Assembly: GCA_029962745.1 (NCBI GenBank)
Contig: CM057169.1
Span: 20,676,143-20,740,142 of the forward strand
DNA length: 64,000 nt
Direction: 5' to 3'
From: Echinometra lucunter
Lineage: Eukaryota; Echinodermata; Echinoidea; Camarodonta; Echinometridae
In this document: piece after piece, positions 26,906 through 40,861 of the stretch
Layout: each line of letters opens with the position of its first letter
Position numbering within the stretch: the first letter of the stretch is position 1
Translations under genes and position numbers: made by a program
The notes under the pieces: generated by a model
Told to the model about the DNA's origin: nothing
Seen by the model: the letters and a program-made list of their open reading frames with translations, nothing else
The model's database searches: none

Positions 26906-29900
26906 TCAATGAGGAAATTGAGGAATCTTCTGGACTGGCTGGTCTTCCTCCTGTTCTTTCAACTGCACAAGGTAGTAGAAGAAGATGAAAGCGACACCAG
27001 TGAATCCTAAGGCACATGTGATAAGCATAACCTTGATGGCTGAGACTGAGGACTGGGGAAGGGCTCCGTAGACCTCCACAGCAAACTGAGTCTGGAGGTT
27101 ACAGTAACTGGGAGAGAGATGAAGAGGGAAAGAATACGAGATGAAGAGGAAGTTAATGCAGACATTAGTGAGAGAGAGTGGGGGCGGGAGATCGGGGGGG
27201 GGGGAGAGATGAAGAGAGGAAGAATAAAAGATGAAAACAAAGTTAATGAGAGAGGGAGAGAGGGGGAGAGGGGAAGGGGCTCCGAAGACCCCCACAGCAA
27301 ACTGAGTCTAGAGGTTACAGTAACTGACAGAAATGAAGAGAGGAAGAATAAAAGATGAAGACAAAGTTAATACAGACATGAAAGAGGGAGGGGGAGAGGG
27401 GGAGGGGCTCCGAAGACCCTCATAGCAAAGTGAGTTTACAGTAACTGAGAGAGATAAAGAGAGGAAGAATAAAAGATGAAAACAAAGTTAACACAGACAT
27501 GAGAGAGGGAGAGTGCAGGGGGAGAGACAGGGGAAAGAAGGGGGAAGGAGGGAAGGGCTCCGTAGACCTCCCCAGCAAACTGAGAGAGATGAAGATATGA
27601 AGAATGAAAGAGTAAGAGAAGACATTGCTTGTAAAGACAGAGAGATATTAGACAATCAGAGAGACGGAGAGGCTCTGTAGACCTCCACAGTAAACTGAGT
27701 CTGTAGGTTACAGTAACAGAGAGATGAAAAGAGGAAGAATAAAAGATGAAGAGAAGTAGACAATGCTTATGAAGACAAGTAGACATTAGAATCAGACAGA
27801 GGGGGGGGGGATGGAGAGAGCAGCAGGATGGAAAAAAGGAGAAGAGCAGGTATGGAGAGAGATAGAGTGTATATTTTTCTTCATTTGCCCTCAATTTTTA
27901 CCACACATATGTGAAACATCATATTAAACAAGGCATACATGTATGTACTTGCTACTTTCTGCAGTGTCAAGATAAAGATCAATACCCAACAACAACAACT
28001 ACAATAACTACATTTATATAGTGTTCATGCAATCAGTTTTTCACCATGTTTTACATCAATTAAATAAAAATTGCAAAAACATCAAATTATCTATCAATAT
28101 CACTGATACAAAATTTTTGAAGCTTATCTTCCAAAATGTTCATGGAAAAAAAAAAGAGGAATGAACCTTGGAGATCTGCTTCGGAGTCGAGTGACAAATG
28201 CTTGTAGCACTTAATTAGACCGAAGCAAGATTAGAGTCCAAGCATACCTGTACTTTGGATCCAGCACCGTCACGTTAAAGACGTAGATGGCCTTCTTCTG
28301 TCTCCATAAGATCTTGTTCTTAGTCTTTGTATTCAGAACCTGATATGGAAGCCTCTCTGAAATCCGGGTTCCGTTCGCTTCTAAACAGTCTTGATAATTC
28401 TGATTTGACCGTAGACGAGAGAAGAAAAAAGAGGAGTAAAGACATATGGTTGGCATTATGGAAAATGGTGAAGTTGTATGCTTTGATGCAAGATTAATAT
28501 TTCAATAACAATCAAGCTCTAAAGTATTTACATGTAGGTAACTGTTTGACTTTATATACACCCACCAGAGCATTGAGGTCAGCCAGTGATCCTCTCCGTC
28601 TCACATATTCAGTTATTTGCATATTAACCTTTGGTAGGACATTTCCCGTATCAGCTTCAAAATACTGGAATGATTTACCATTCAGAATTAGACAGTCTTC
28701 ATCAGTTATTACCTTCAGAAAACACTTTTTTTTTTTTTGCAGTTTGTAGTTTTACGATTATATATCTATTCACTTCTATAATTACATGTATTTATGTAAC
28801 CTCATTTATTGTAAGTGCTTTGGGCCTTATGGGAAAATTTTGGTATAAGTAATAAATAAAAATAATAATGATAATAATAATAATAATTTTAGTTATTCAT
28901 TAATTCTATATTCTTTTCACAAAGTGGGGTTCTTTTTCATTACATGAGAATGCTCAATCAGTGAGTCCCTTTACTGAGAATTCAATTTGACATAACTTCA
29001 ATTATACACTGCTAAGACTAGAGCCATCTAAAGTTAAACTCCTATTTTAATGTCGGTTTTCTTTTCTTCTTCTTTTCTTTCTTTTTTTTTTTTTTGTTGG
29101 TCAATGTGTAATGACGCATGTCCGAAAGGGTCTTTAGCTAACCAAAGCCAAGAAAAAATTTAATGTTAAACTGGAGAATCACTACCCACATATCTTGTCC
29201 AGGCAGTGGCGGGGTCCTTGGTGGTATTCTGCAGCGTCAACATTTCCACCCAGCTTTGTGGACGTCTTGTACATCCAGCCTAGTCATTAACGAATAAAAC
29301 AGGGAAAACGGAGATACCTATACATGTGTTCATTTTTTAAAGTCATGAGAAATGATCACACAAATACTCACAAGACAGAAAGCATGCCAGATTAATTATT
29401 ATTTTTTTGTCATCACCTATGCCTGGGAGGCGAAAAGCAAACTGAATCATAACCCTTGGGTCTCTCCTCCCGATATAACTGATTGGGGGTGTGCAGGTGG
29501 ACCACAACACCGGAGTTTCCCCCTACTCTTAAACGAATAGTGTAGGGGGTTCTTTAACGTGCAAAGGTGGTGACTCTCCTCTACACTGGGCCTCCATTTA
29601 ACGTCCTAACGTTGTGCAGATAAACTTGTGACGCCATATTTTGTGCTAACTTTATAAGAATTTGATGGGTCCAAACCATTTAGCCACCAGAAGGCAAAAA
29701 TTATGCCTCTCGCCTTGGAGGTTGTTTATTGGTGCCCCATATCCTGTTCATTTGCATCCCCCCTCAAAAAAAATAATAAAACGAAGGGGTTTAGCATGTG
29801 GGTTTTCTGCTTCATATGTGAACAGACCTTGACGAGGATTACATCTCGGCCCCGTTTCATAAAACTTGTTTTCAGTAACAACTGCCACATTTCCATGACA

Positions 29901-30377
29901 AATATGCTCTCAGCCAATCAGGTGCAAGGATTTTGGTAGCTTATAACAGTTACTGCAACTTGTTATTGATAGCAAGTTTTATGACACAGGACCCTGAATG
30001 GTAAAAGACGACGTTACATGCTGTGCTGTCATGAGGTAGTCATAGATGTATACACCGTGAATCTCTATCAGAGCATAGTCGGCGTCCATTTGTTCTATCA
30101 ATTCATCACCCATGTACCTGGAGAGAAATGCGAAAGAGGAGAGAAAAAAATCCTGATTCATCCCTTTTTTTCCTTCTGTTTCTAACATTTCATTGGTTGA
30201 TTCTTTCAGTTTCCTTTCTCTTTATTTGTATCTAGTTTTTAGGTCACATTTTACTTCTTAATTTGGCCCCTCTTACTCCCTCCCATTCTTTTGTACACCT
30301 GTAATACCACTAAATTTATTTCTTCATTTCCAATGTCACTTCTCCCTTGAACCTTCATCTCTTTCTTTATCCTCCCA

Positions 30378-30418
<41 letters not shown>

Positions 30419-33400
30419 CTCTACCCCTCTCTCTCTTTCTTTCTTTCTTACTCTCTCCCTATCTCTCTTACTAAAATATGAACTATTAACTAGGTGACAA
30501 GTTGCATGAAGAACTGCTTTCTTTCGAATTGCCAAATGAAAAAAAGCTAAGAAGTGATATAAAGCCTTTTCATAATAACAATTGAATAAATAAAAATACT
30601 ACTATTCCTAAGACTCACAAATCAAACTGTGGTTTATATCCATCACTGTAGTAAGATCTATCAGGGCATCCATGTTTTCCGTAGTCATACTGGATACTCA
30701 GAACTCCCTGGTCCTCACTGATACCACTGGTTCCTGCCATGAAACTAGGATCATACTCGTCTCTATAGAGAACAAGAGAGAAGAAAGGAATCAAAGTTTG
30801 TTAGAGGAAGCATAAGGCCCTTTCATGTATAAAGCAGAGATCCCACGTGGTAAACCCAGCAGAGTTTTGCTTGTGAATGAATGGTATATGAGATGAAATA
30901 ATGAGCGACGACTTCTGACCTTTGACCTGCAGACTCTGAATTCGAACTTGACCTGTATTTTAGTGTCATCTATCTACACACCAAAAATTATTAAAATCCG
31001 TCCGATGTTTTTCAAGTTATCATGCAGAAACCAATTCACATATATAATGAGCTGTGACCATTGACCTTTGACCTGCAGACTCTGAATTCAAACATGACCT
31101 GTATTTTAGTGTCATCTACCAAGACACCAAAAATTATTAAAACTCCATGTGATATTTTTCAATTTATTGCGCAGAAACCAATGGGGGATGGTGTATTCAA
31201 AGTGAGAGAATGCTTTTGTTGGGCCTCCTTACCTTTCGAAAGTATAAATATAGTTCTTGAGATATTCACAGGACTCTCTTTTGACCTGCCTGGTGGAGAA
31301 AGCGAAACAAAGATTATATGTATGAACACAATCTTCCGTAGAAATGATCAATATATTTCTCTGGGGATAAGATCCTTTTATGAAGATCAAGGATACAGGA
31401 CTTCACTAAAAAAAGAAGTTATAGCTACGTATCAAAGATCAACAGATAGCAGTGAGCATGTTGAGGAGAATCAACATTACAGTTCACTTAACACCAGATA
31501 GAATTTGCAATCGGCCATTTGCACAGACTTCATGATTTTCCTATTCATAAACAAATTAATCTCCTCAGCTTGGCTACAGCTGCATGCTCACATCAAATGT
31601 ATCACTTTTTCAACAGCACTGTGAATGGAGTTTGAGAAAAAAATATATACATGTAAATATGGCATCTCACAGAAGAGTAAGGAAGACATATATACATACT
31701 GCCTTGCTCTGATAGTCTTTTCAGGTGGGCAGCCGGCAGACACATAGGCATGCTAAAGATAACATGTAAAGAATAGCTTTGTTAACATCTTTCAAGGGTA
31801 AAAAAAAATATGCTATCTGCAGAAAAATTCCTACAATAACTAGTCTTACAACCACTTTTGTGTTGCTTGAAAAAAAAAAAAAAAAGATACTACCATACAA
31901 ATGACTTTATACTGCCTTTACACTCCCTTTTACATACATGTAAACCAGATCGTCTCCTTATCTAGAATTCTTATTGTGTCTGTGTCCCTTTGCAATTAAA
32001 ATAGATTTCATCTGAGGTAAAGTGCTTCAAATACATTCTTTTTCTTGGGTACCCGTTTGTTTCAACATTAGCAAATCACTCGATATTGCTGCAGGTACAC
32101 AAGTATGAGGGAAGAAATAAGATAGTTAAAAAGAATAGCTTATAATGCTAGATTTGTCAAGATAATTACTTCAAATACACCCATCCACAACATATACTAA
32201 AAATAAATCCTGAAATACATGTAGAGAAAAAGAGTATACAAACTGACTTACAACACTTGGGTTAGGTAGACAGGTTAAACTAGGTTCAGCTGAAGTAAAG
32301 GTCACAGCAGTCAATCCATCAATATATTCTCCGCTATGAAATAAACAGGCATATGCATTATCAATATATATTCTCCACTAGATGATAAACAGACATATAT
32401 GTATTTGTATTTTTTTGGTATTTCATTCAAACTTATTTACTGAAGTGTATTACAAATCTAAGCCTAAGTGCCAAATTATTAAGTCCAGTGACTCCTAAAG
32501 AATTATTATTCCGGTATTATTTTTGTGGGTTTTTTTTTTCTTTTCGTTTTATATACTAGGTTTGTGATAATTTATCAAATGACGACTAATACAGATTGCA
32601 AAGACCCCCCCCCCCCCTCAAAAAAAATCAAACAAACAAACAAACAAACACAGATCTAAGCTAAGGAGTCTAATTATTTATCCTCTGTCTCCTAAATATT
32701 TTTCTTCCCCTAGGCTTAGAAAAAAATCATCTAAATTCAACTGGAAATATAGTAACTGTAAAGTAAAATGAAAGCATGACTAACAAATTGGGAAAAAAAA
32801 CTTACCCTTCTATACCTGGCTGATCACCAGTCAAGCTTACATAAGCATGCTGTGATTTAAAAAGGAAACATATAAAGAAACATCAGATATCATGAACAAT
32901 GTAAACATAATGTTGCTCAAGTGTGAAATATATGTGCATGTAAAATGATCTTTATGTGTAAAAATTTATTTATCTACACGTTCAAGCCAAAGTAAGATTG
33001 TTTTTTTTATCTTAAAGGTAGGAGATCCCATTTGCAGCTCTGAAATATTAAGATGTGTGAATATGTGTTCAATTATAAGAGAATGATTTTTAAAAACTTC
33101 TGTGAAAGAAAAATGGATTGTACATGGCTAATTAACTGAATAATTAACATTTTTGAAAACTCTACTTATTTTGGACCAAAAATTTTAGCTGATTTTTTTT
33201 CGAGATAGCGCACAACGAAAGGATTCACGTTACATACAGTATAGCGCTGCTATCATGCGGTACCTGTGGTGGCTGCGAGCTGCACGCGGTTGAGCTAGCT
33301 AGCTAGCTGGCTTAGCTTCTGCCGGTGAGCTGGTCCGACTTGCTTATTCAAGGATGGTAGCCAGATTTTCATTTTTATATGACCGTAAGATTAAATAAAC

Positions 33401-34881
33401 AGTATCAGAAGGGCATATCCTAAACTCCTGCCTAGTTGTATGAATTTTTGAAGATTTTGCATAAGGGATCTCCTTACTTTAAGAAGATTTATTCAACTTG
33501 TATTTATAAGAATTGCAAAATCAATTTCATATTCTGAAAATGTACAAATACTTGGTCTAAGCAGAGGTAAAATGCCTTTGATATCTTACATATTTTACTT
33601 TTGTAGATTAAAACCAAGCAAATGGATTTCAAAGTCAATTTATATGTAGTGAAAGTTGTAGCCATTAAGAAATTGTGAAGATCAAATTTTACATCTTCAT
33701 CAAAACCATTTAACACCTACTGAAGGCCAAATATCATTTCACATCTACTGAAGATCATAATCATTTAACATCTACTGAAGATCATAATCATTTAACATCT
33801 ACTGAAGATCATAATCATTTAACATCTACTGAAGATCATAATCATTTAACATCTACTGAAGATCATGATCATTTAACGTTTAATTCAGATCATAATCATT
33901 TAACATCTAATGAAGATCACAACCATTTAACATTTAATGAAGATCATAATCACTTAATATCTACTGAAGATCATAATCATTTAACATCCCCGGGGGGGGG
34001 GGGGGGGGGGGCACTCAGTATATAATGTGTGGTGGGTATGTGCCGCGGAGAAGACCCCCATTTTTACACTCAAATTTCCGTTCCAAAGCATAGCATTTTT
34101 ATCTTATTGAGAAAAAGAACAAAGAAAGCCGTTCCAAAGCATAGCATTTTCTTCTTATCGAGCAAAAAGAAGAAAGAAATCCGTTCCAAAGCTTCGCATA
34201 TTTTTCGTTACGCCGTTCCGGCCGCATTGATCCGCTACAATGAGCTGCATTTTTGGTGAAAAGCGGCCCGCAGAGCGCTGTCCGACCATCGCTTCTGCGC
34301 GAGCGCACCCGGTGCGCATGCCGCCGGGCTAGCTGCATGCACGTATGCCCGTTCCATAGGGATACATACGCACTCACACGCAGGCGAACCGTTCCAAAGA
34401 CCCCCGTTTTCACAAACATTTGTAGTTCCGAAGCCCGTTCCGAAGACCCTCCTTTTCACAATAAGCCCGTTCCAAAGCCCCCATTTTTTGTCTCGCCCGC
34501 GGCACATACCTACCACTTTTGGGGTCGAGTACCCCCCCGGGTTAACATCTACTGAAGATCAAAATTATTCAACATCTAATGAAGACCATAATTACTGAAT
34601 ATATACTATAGATCAAATTCTTATCATACATTGATTTATCTATTGAAAATTTCAGTCATTATCCAAACTATTACTGATTATATTAATGTTATATCACATT
34701 GCCAATTTGTGCCTATGTCTTCCATGAATCAAACTCTTACCACTTCAATCTTATATAATCCATGACCAATGGGATCACCGTCAGTCAGGCCTGTGTTGAC
34801 TGTGATGATACTAGGATTAGATGAATACACCTACAAGATAAAGTAGAATAGCAACTGATAAAGAGTTCTCAGTATTTAATT

Positions 34882-34925
<44 letters not shown>

Positions 34926-35426
34926 TCTTTCTCTCTCTCTCATCAGCGTCCAAATGTGCTCATACCTCCCCTTTCTCTTCTTCTTCCTTTCTTTACCAAC
35001 AATGATTTTTACTGACACATAAACAACGCATTACTACTCTACTTTGCCATCTTTATATACTGATATATATATAAAAGACAAAGAAGGTACAGTTAATGCA
35101 CTGTAGTATGTATTAAATTTGTTTTATTTCCGCATATTTTTTACGCTCCCTGGCATCATTGTCAGGAGAAAGATAATGATACGGTTTCACACAAATTGAA
35201 ATAGTTATAGTATGCGCATCCTCAGTCAGATATAAGGTGCTTAAAAGCCGTATCTCTTGGGGATCTGAATGAGGTTCTAACCTTTTCAGATATTACTTTG
35301 GAATAAACTCCCACAGAATTAAAGGAATATCACTCAGCAGTGTATTATCATAATTATTATTATCATTATTTGTCTTTTGTCTATGTTAATGCCAGTACCA
35401 GTACGTGAAATATAAAGATATATACC

Positions 35427-35476
<50 letters not shown>

Positions 35477-38400
35477 TGTGTGTATGTATGTGTGTATGTA
35501 TCTATGTACGTATGTTTTGCCTTACCATTATGTTACTCTTCTGCCAAAGACCCGGTACAAAGGAAGCTTTGAGAATGAGAGTGTGTCCAATATCGATGTA
35601 GAACAATTCAGAACCGAAGTCAGCTGTGAATAGCAGGAACTGGGACAGAAGAGAAGGAAACAAAGTGTCAGTGTCTATTTCAGGGGTTTTCTGTCAAATT
35701 GTCAGGCAGTACATATTTCTGAAATTACTATGTGTGCCAGTGAGTTCTACAGGTACACACTTATGGCTCATCCATATTTTAGAAATACCCAAGGGCCGCC
35801 CCCCCCCAACAATTTCATTCGTCTCTTTTTCTTCAGATTCACCACACGTCATAAATATGAAAATACTTAAGATAAACAGTTCATACAAAATGAAAAATGA
35901 ACCTCTGACAGTTGTCTACACCTATTGTAACAGAACTTTTAAGCCCAAATTCAAGAATGAGATTATAAAGACATGGTTTAATGCCATGGACTCAAATAAG
36001 AGCAAATTAAGCATACATAAGCACATCACTCTCTGCCCACTGGAAAAGAGGACATACTCATACTACACTTTTAAACCATGGTTAAGATATCAATATCAAT
36101 CATGAATTGGGGCCTTTAGGTCTATCGGACAAGTTGGTAGATCATGGACATCCTCCTCCAACACCTTCTGGTTTTTATTTCCTTAAGAATACAGGATATG
36201 ACCTGGTGTTGGGCACAGTGTTAAATCCAGGGTTGCAGTTGGACATTTTTGTACGAGTGTGTGTCATACAACATACCGGACATGTTGGGAGCTCATGGCC
36301 AGCTTGTTCCTCAAGAACCTCTGACGGGTAGATGAGTTCTGAGGCCAGGTAGACCAAGGTGTCTGTTGAAGCATTCCTAGAATCCAGGTCATAATGTCTG
36401 GCATTCATGATGTAGATGTTACTCTGCTTGTCGAACATAATGGCTGAATTGGCATCGACCAAGTCATCAACATGAAGCTGTTGAAAGTAAAGACCAACAT
36501 AAAGATCTTTTCTTCTAAGAACCTATATTGTAATGAAAGACAAAGATTCTTTATGCAACCCCTTACCCAGGCTACTGACTCCATGACATATATAGGTATT
36601 AAGTTTACTTATCCATTTCCTCTCTACCCCAAAAGTTCAAAGACATGTGCATGTGTCCATTATTTGAAAACCAATAGTAGCTGTTTATGAGTGGCTTAAG
36701 TAACAAATCACTTCTTGTTTACAAACTCTTCATTCAATTCTAATATGAGAGGATAGGGCTAATATATCTTCTTCCTTATGATAGGGGTTTCCACAAGTTC
36801 TTAATGGCTGAATTCAGTGCAGAGCACAAGTTAAGACTCATTTTCACATTGAATCAGGCCTGTGAGTGGGGTTTCACAAAAAGAGCGGAAAAAAGCTGAA
36901 AGTTTCCGCTGCTATATGATACTTGTATGATCACAAGACAGCCAATTCTATTACCAATACACCCAAATATCATATCACTGTCAACACATGCACTGTCACT
37001 CACCGCAAGTAAGTCCCACAGTCACCTCCAAAAATCCATTTGAAATCCCTAATTTTGCTGTCAAAAATACAGAATCAGCAGCATATTTCCAAAGCACCCA
37101 GGGCTTAGGTCCAATGCTAAGAAACAGGGTCACCGAAAAAGCGTTAAAAATCAAGAAATCGGTAGTTTTGTGGCAAGTTTTTTCGCTTATCGCAAGCTCC
37201 GAGTGTGATAATATCTGTAAAAAACAATTGAAAATCCACCCACCCCCCCCCCCATACCTGCCGATGCATTGACTTCATTTACCAGTTGAATGCAAATCCC
37301 AACTAGCATTCATCTGACCAAAATGGGAGCACTGATGGGCACCACAGCACCTGCGATGAACAACTGATAAAATAGCGGACGAAGCACGGGGGAAAGGCAG
37401 AATTTGAAATCGGGCAGAAAAAGAAAAAAAATCGGATTTCCGCTAAAAAGCAGAGATTTCACAGGTCTGTTGAATCAAGATGAAATTCAAGTCAAACCAA
37501 AAACCACCAAATTTTTTACTTATTTTCTTTAGAAAAGAAGTAGATATCAAAATGTTAGCACAAACTATCAGTTATCAAAAAAATATTTCATGCAATAAAT
37601 TTAGGTGGTAAGAACAGCTTGGCTCAAAAAGTGTTGCCATAGTAGTGTAGATTACTCACTTCAGCAATGTGTGTTTCCAGATTGCTTCGGCCATAGAGCA
37701 GTCTTCCTTCTGATGTTAAGAATGCAAAGTCTCCGTTGGCACCTTGGTAATTCAATGAAAGAGGTCATTTCTAGAAGTTGTCACAGCAATACCAGAAGTG
37801 GTATGATAACAAGGTCAACTTTCAGAGCATATTGTTTTGAGGAGCAGCAGAAAGAGCACAAAAACCAAGGTTTGAAGAAAAGGATACTGAAAGAACAACA
37901 ACAGAGTGAAATTCTTATTTCTAGTTCTGAAATTAATACTCACAAATTTGAAAGTTTGACAATTTAAAATTACAAATTACATATCAAATGACAAATTCAC
38001 AATTTAAGATTCATGTATATTCTCATGCTGACTAAATGATATTGGTTTGTAAACATTCTAAACTTTCTTATCACTCTTCTGAAATTATGACTGTTTGTTG
38101 TTTGCTTCAGTATAAACCTCCATTTGTGTCAAAAGAACACACAATTTGTTCACCTGACATAAGTTCTTGGATATATTCATCATGGTGGAGATGTTCTGTA
38201 AGTTCCTCACTGGCTCTAAAGACAGACTGACCTAGATGTGAACAAAGAGAATACAACTTGATGCTCACTTGATATATATGTCAAGACAGCCAGCAAATAC
38301 ACAATAATTCTCCTAAAAGTAATGGGAAAAACGCTAGTGATGTTTTCTTAAATATACAGTAAACCTGTCCCTCAATAATGTTCACTTATATCTCTGCATC

Positions 38401-40802
38401 ACCTATTTGGGCCGAATTCACGTTCATTTTCACGTTTATTTTAAGCCATGGTCTAAAACAATGATCCACATAGCTCTACAAGCAAACTTGTGTGGAAGAG
38501 TTGTGGCAAAGTTGGTGAGAGCGTAGCTATTAGAGTGGCCGCTTTTAGTCAAAAGGTTGCGAGTTCCATTCGCACTGATGCCTGGCTCCTTATATCCTTC
38601 AGCAAGACATTTAATCCATCTCTGCTGCAATCTACCTAGGTGTATATATGGGTAGATGGCATGCTGAGGTAATAATAATAATGCATTTTAAGTACCTTGA
38701 GCACCCTTTGAGGAGGATATAGTCCGCAGTATAATATCTTGATTATTATCATCATACCTGCAGTCTTTGAGATGTACAATTCCTGTGGACCCCACATGAG
38801 GAACTCTCCAAACCGGTTGGTGAGATGGACAACCTTGAGGTTGGTGCCATGGTGAGAGTAAACAATAGCTCTCATGGAGGACTTGGTGTGGTTGTATGTC
38901 TGCTCGGGATGTCTTCCTGCAAAAGTAAGTAAGTAAGTAGTAAGCAATTAGGAGGTCCTATGGCTTTCAGTCCTATCCACAGGACTTGGTCAGTAGGATT
39001 ATTACCTTACAAAAGGGTACAAGTGCATTATCTTTGTTTCGAAGACAGGAATTCCTCTACCACTAAACAGTCCTACCCCCTTTAAGCCGCTTATCAAAAG
39101 TCTCATCCTGTGTCTTTGATCATTTTTCCATGACCATTCTTTTACATTGGCTTTCCAGATCCCCCAATGTTTTGTCAGAAGGGAAAAGACGCTGAGCGGG
39201 AAAGATGCTAAAGGCTGCATTCCAATTTGGCTCTGACTTTTGATAAGGTGCCTTATTGCCATGAAATATGTTATCTTATCTAGAATATCAAGAGTAGGAC
39301 ATTTCTACTACAAAATGACCAATGTCTTGAACAAAACACCCTTTCTATTAATTACCTTTGAATGGTATATGCAGGTAGTGGAAAATGGCTTCCCTGGGCT
39401 GGTCATTCTTGTGATGATGTAGGAAGAGAAGGGCCACAGAGTGCCAGGGTAAGATAGGGATGGCAGCTGATAGTTCCAGTCCCTGAAAATGTACAGATAA
39501 TTAAGTTAGACCTCATAAAACCTCTACATTTACCTACATTTGATGGATTCTTGAAATAAAAATTCATTCAAATTTCACCACAGTGTTAGTGAAGCCTTTT
39601 TGATCTGTAGTGTTTTTGAAGTCTGTCCACACAAGATGAATTGATGTTAAAAGCTTTGAGTTTCTATAATCATGATAGTTCACATACATCACACTTTTCA
39701 TGAAAGAATCTAAAAAATGACTTCTCATAAACATCAGCAATTAAGGCACTATTTCAAATGGATGGAGGAGGAATTAAATTTCTTGAATTGGATGGATGTG
39801 ATGTACACTTCCTTGTTCAAAGGCCGTCCAATTCAAATGAACAACAAAGCTTGCAGTGTGTCTATATGCCCAAGCCAGGCTTATTTCTGTCTCTGCTGTT
39901 AAGAAGGATGCTTTACCATCAAGTTATCTGGTATTGGGGTACCATGAAATTCAATCTCCCCTTTCTCCAGTACAAAAATCTTGTCGATGTCATCCCCTCC
40001 AGGAACATCTAACTTCCCAATTGCAACAACTGCATCACTCCAATCCTGTGAAAAAATGTTTTTAAAAAACATTAGCTCCACAGTAAGTGAATTAGACAAA
40101 TGGGTTCTTTTCACAAGACCTTCGATACTCAAAATATTTCTAATAATTGTTCAAATTTATTCATGTACTCCTTCACAAAAATAGGAAATAAGAAAGTGTT
40201 ATGGAGTGTGTGATGTAGAAATGAATAAATTCCAATCGTTTACTTCATCTTCAAAATCACTTAATGGTGAGAACTGACAAAGGACACTATTGGGTATTCA
40301 CTAATTTGCACAAACAAGGAAAACTCAAAATTGCAAACTTTGCACAATAGCTACAAAATATCAAGAGAACTAATGATAAATAGACAAGTAAATTCCTCAT
40401 TCAACAACAAAAAAATAAAATAGTAAATGATCACCAAAAAACTACAAGAATTTTCCTTCATCTACTAAGAAAAAAATTACCTCGCACCAAAAATGGCTGC
40501 AACAATACTGGGCAAATTCCAAAGTGGTCACTCTGTAGCCGTTTGCTATAATGGCTCTCTGATACTCCGCAGTCTGGAGGGTGTATATGACGACTGATCC
40601 ATTGATTAACAAGGCTATACTCTCAGATCGCACAATAGCAGTCTCCACTACAGGGTCATCTACCTGTAATGAAATAATGATGATTATCAAAATTAAAATA
40701 ATACTAATGATCCTTATCATTATAATGATAGTAATAATAATAATAATAATAGTAATAATAACAATAATAACAATAGTAATGATAACAATAATAATGATGA
40801 TG

Positions 40803-40861
<59 letters not shown>

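Noticed and set aside
31061..31501. 146-codon frame in CATSPERD intron 15
   Set aside because: It starts inside a dispersed repeat unit and shows no recognisable domain or composition of a real protein.
33712..33988. CRISPR-like regular repeats
   Set aside because: Units of 27 bp are contiguous with no unique spacers, in a eukaryotic intron. This is a tandem repeat.
36107..36276. Continuation of CATSPERD exon 10 past TCP into CCMTHTRTK
   Set aside because: A GTATGT donor after TCP and a strong pyrimidine-tract acceptor before FLLFTADFG give the phase and the conserved sequence. Reading through does not.
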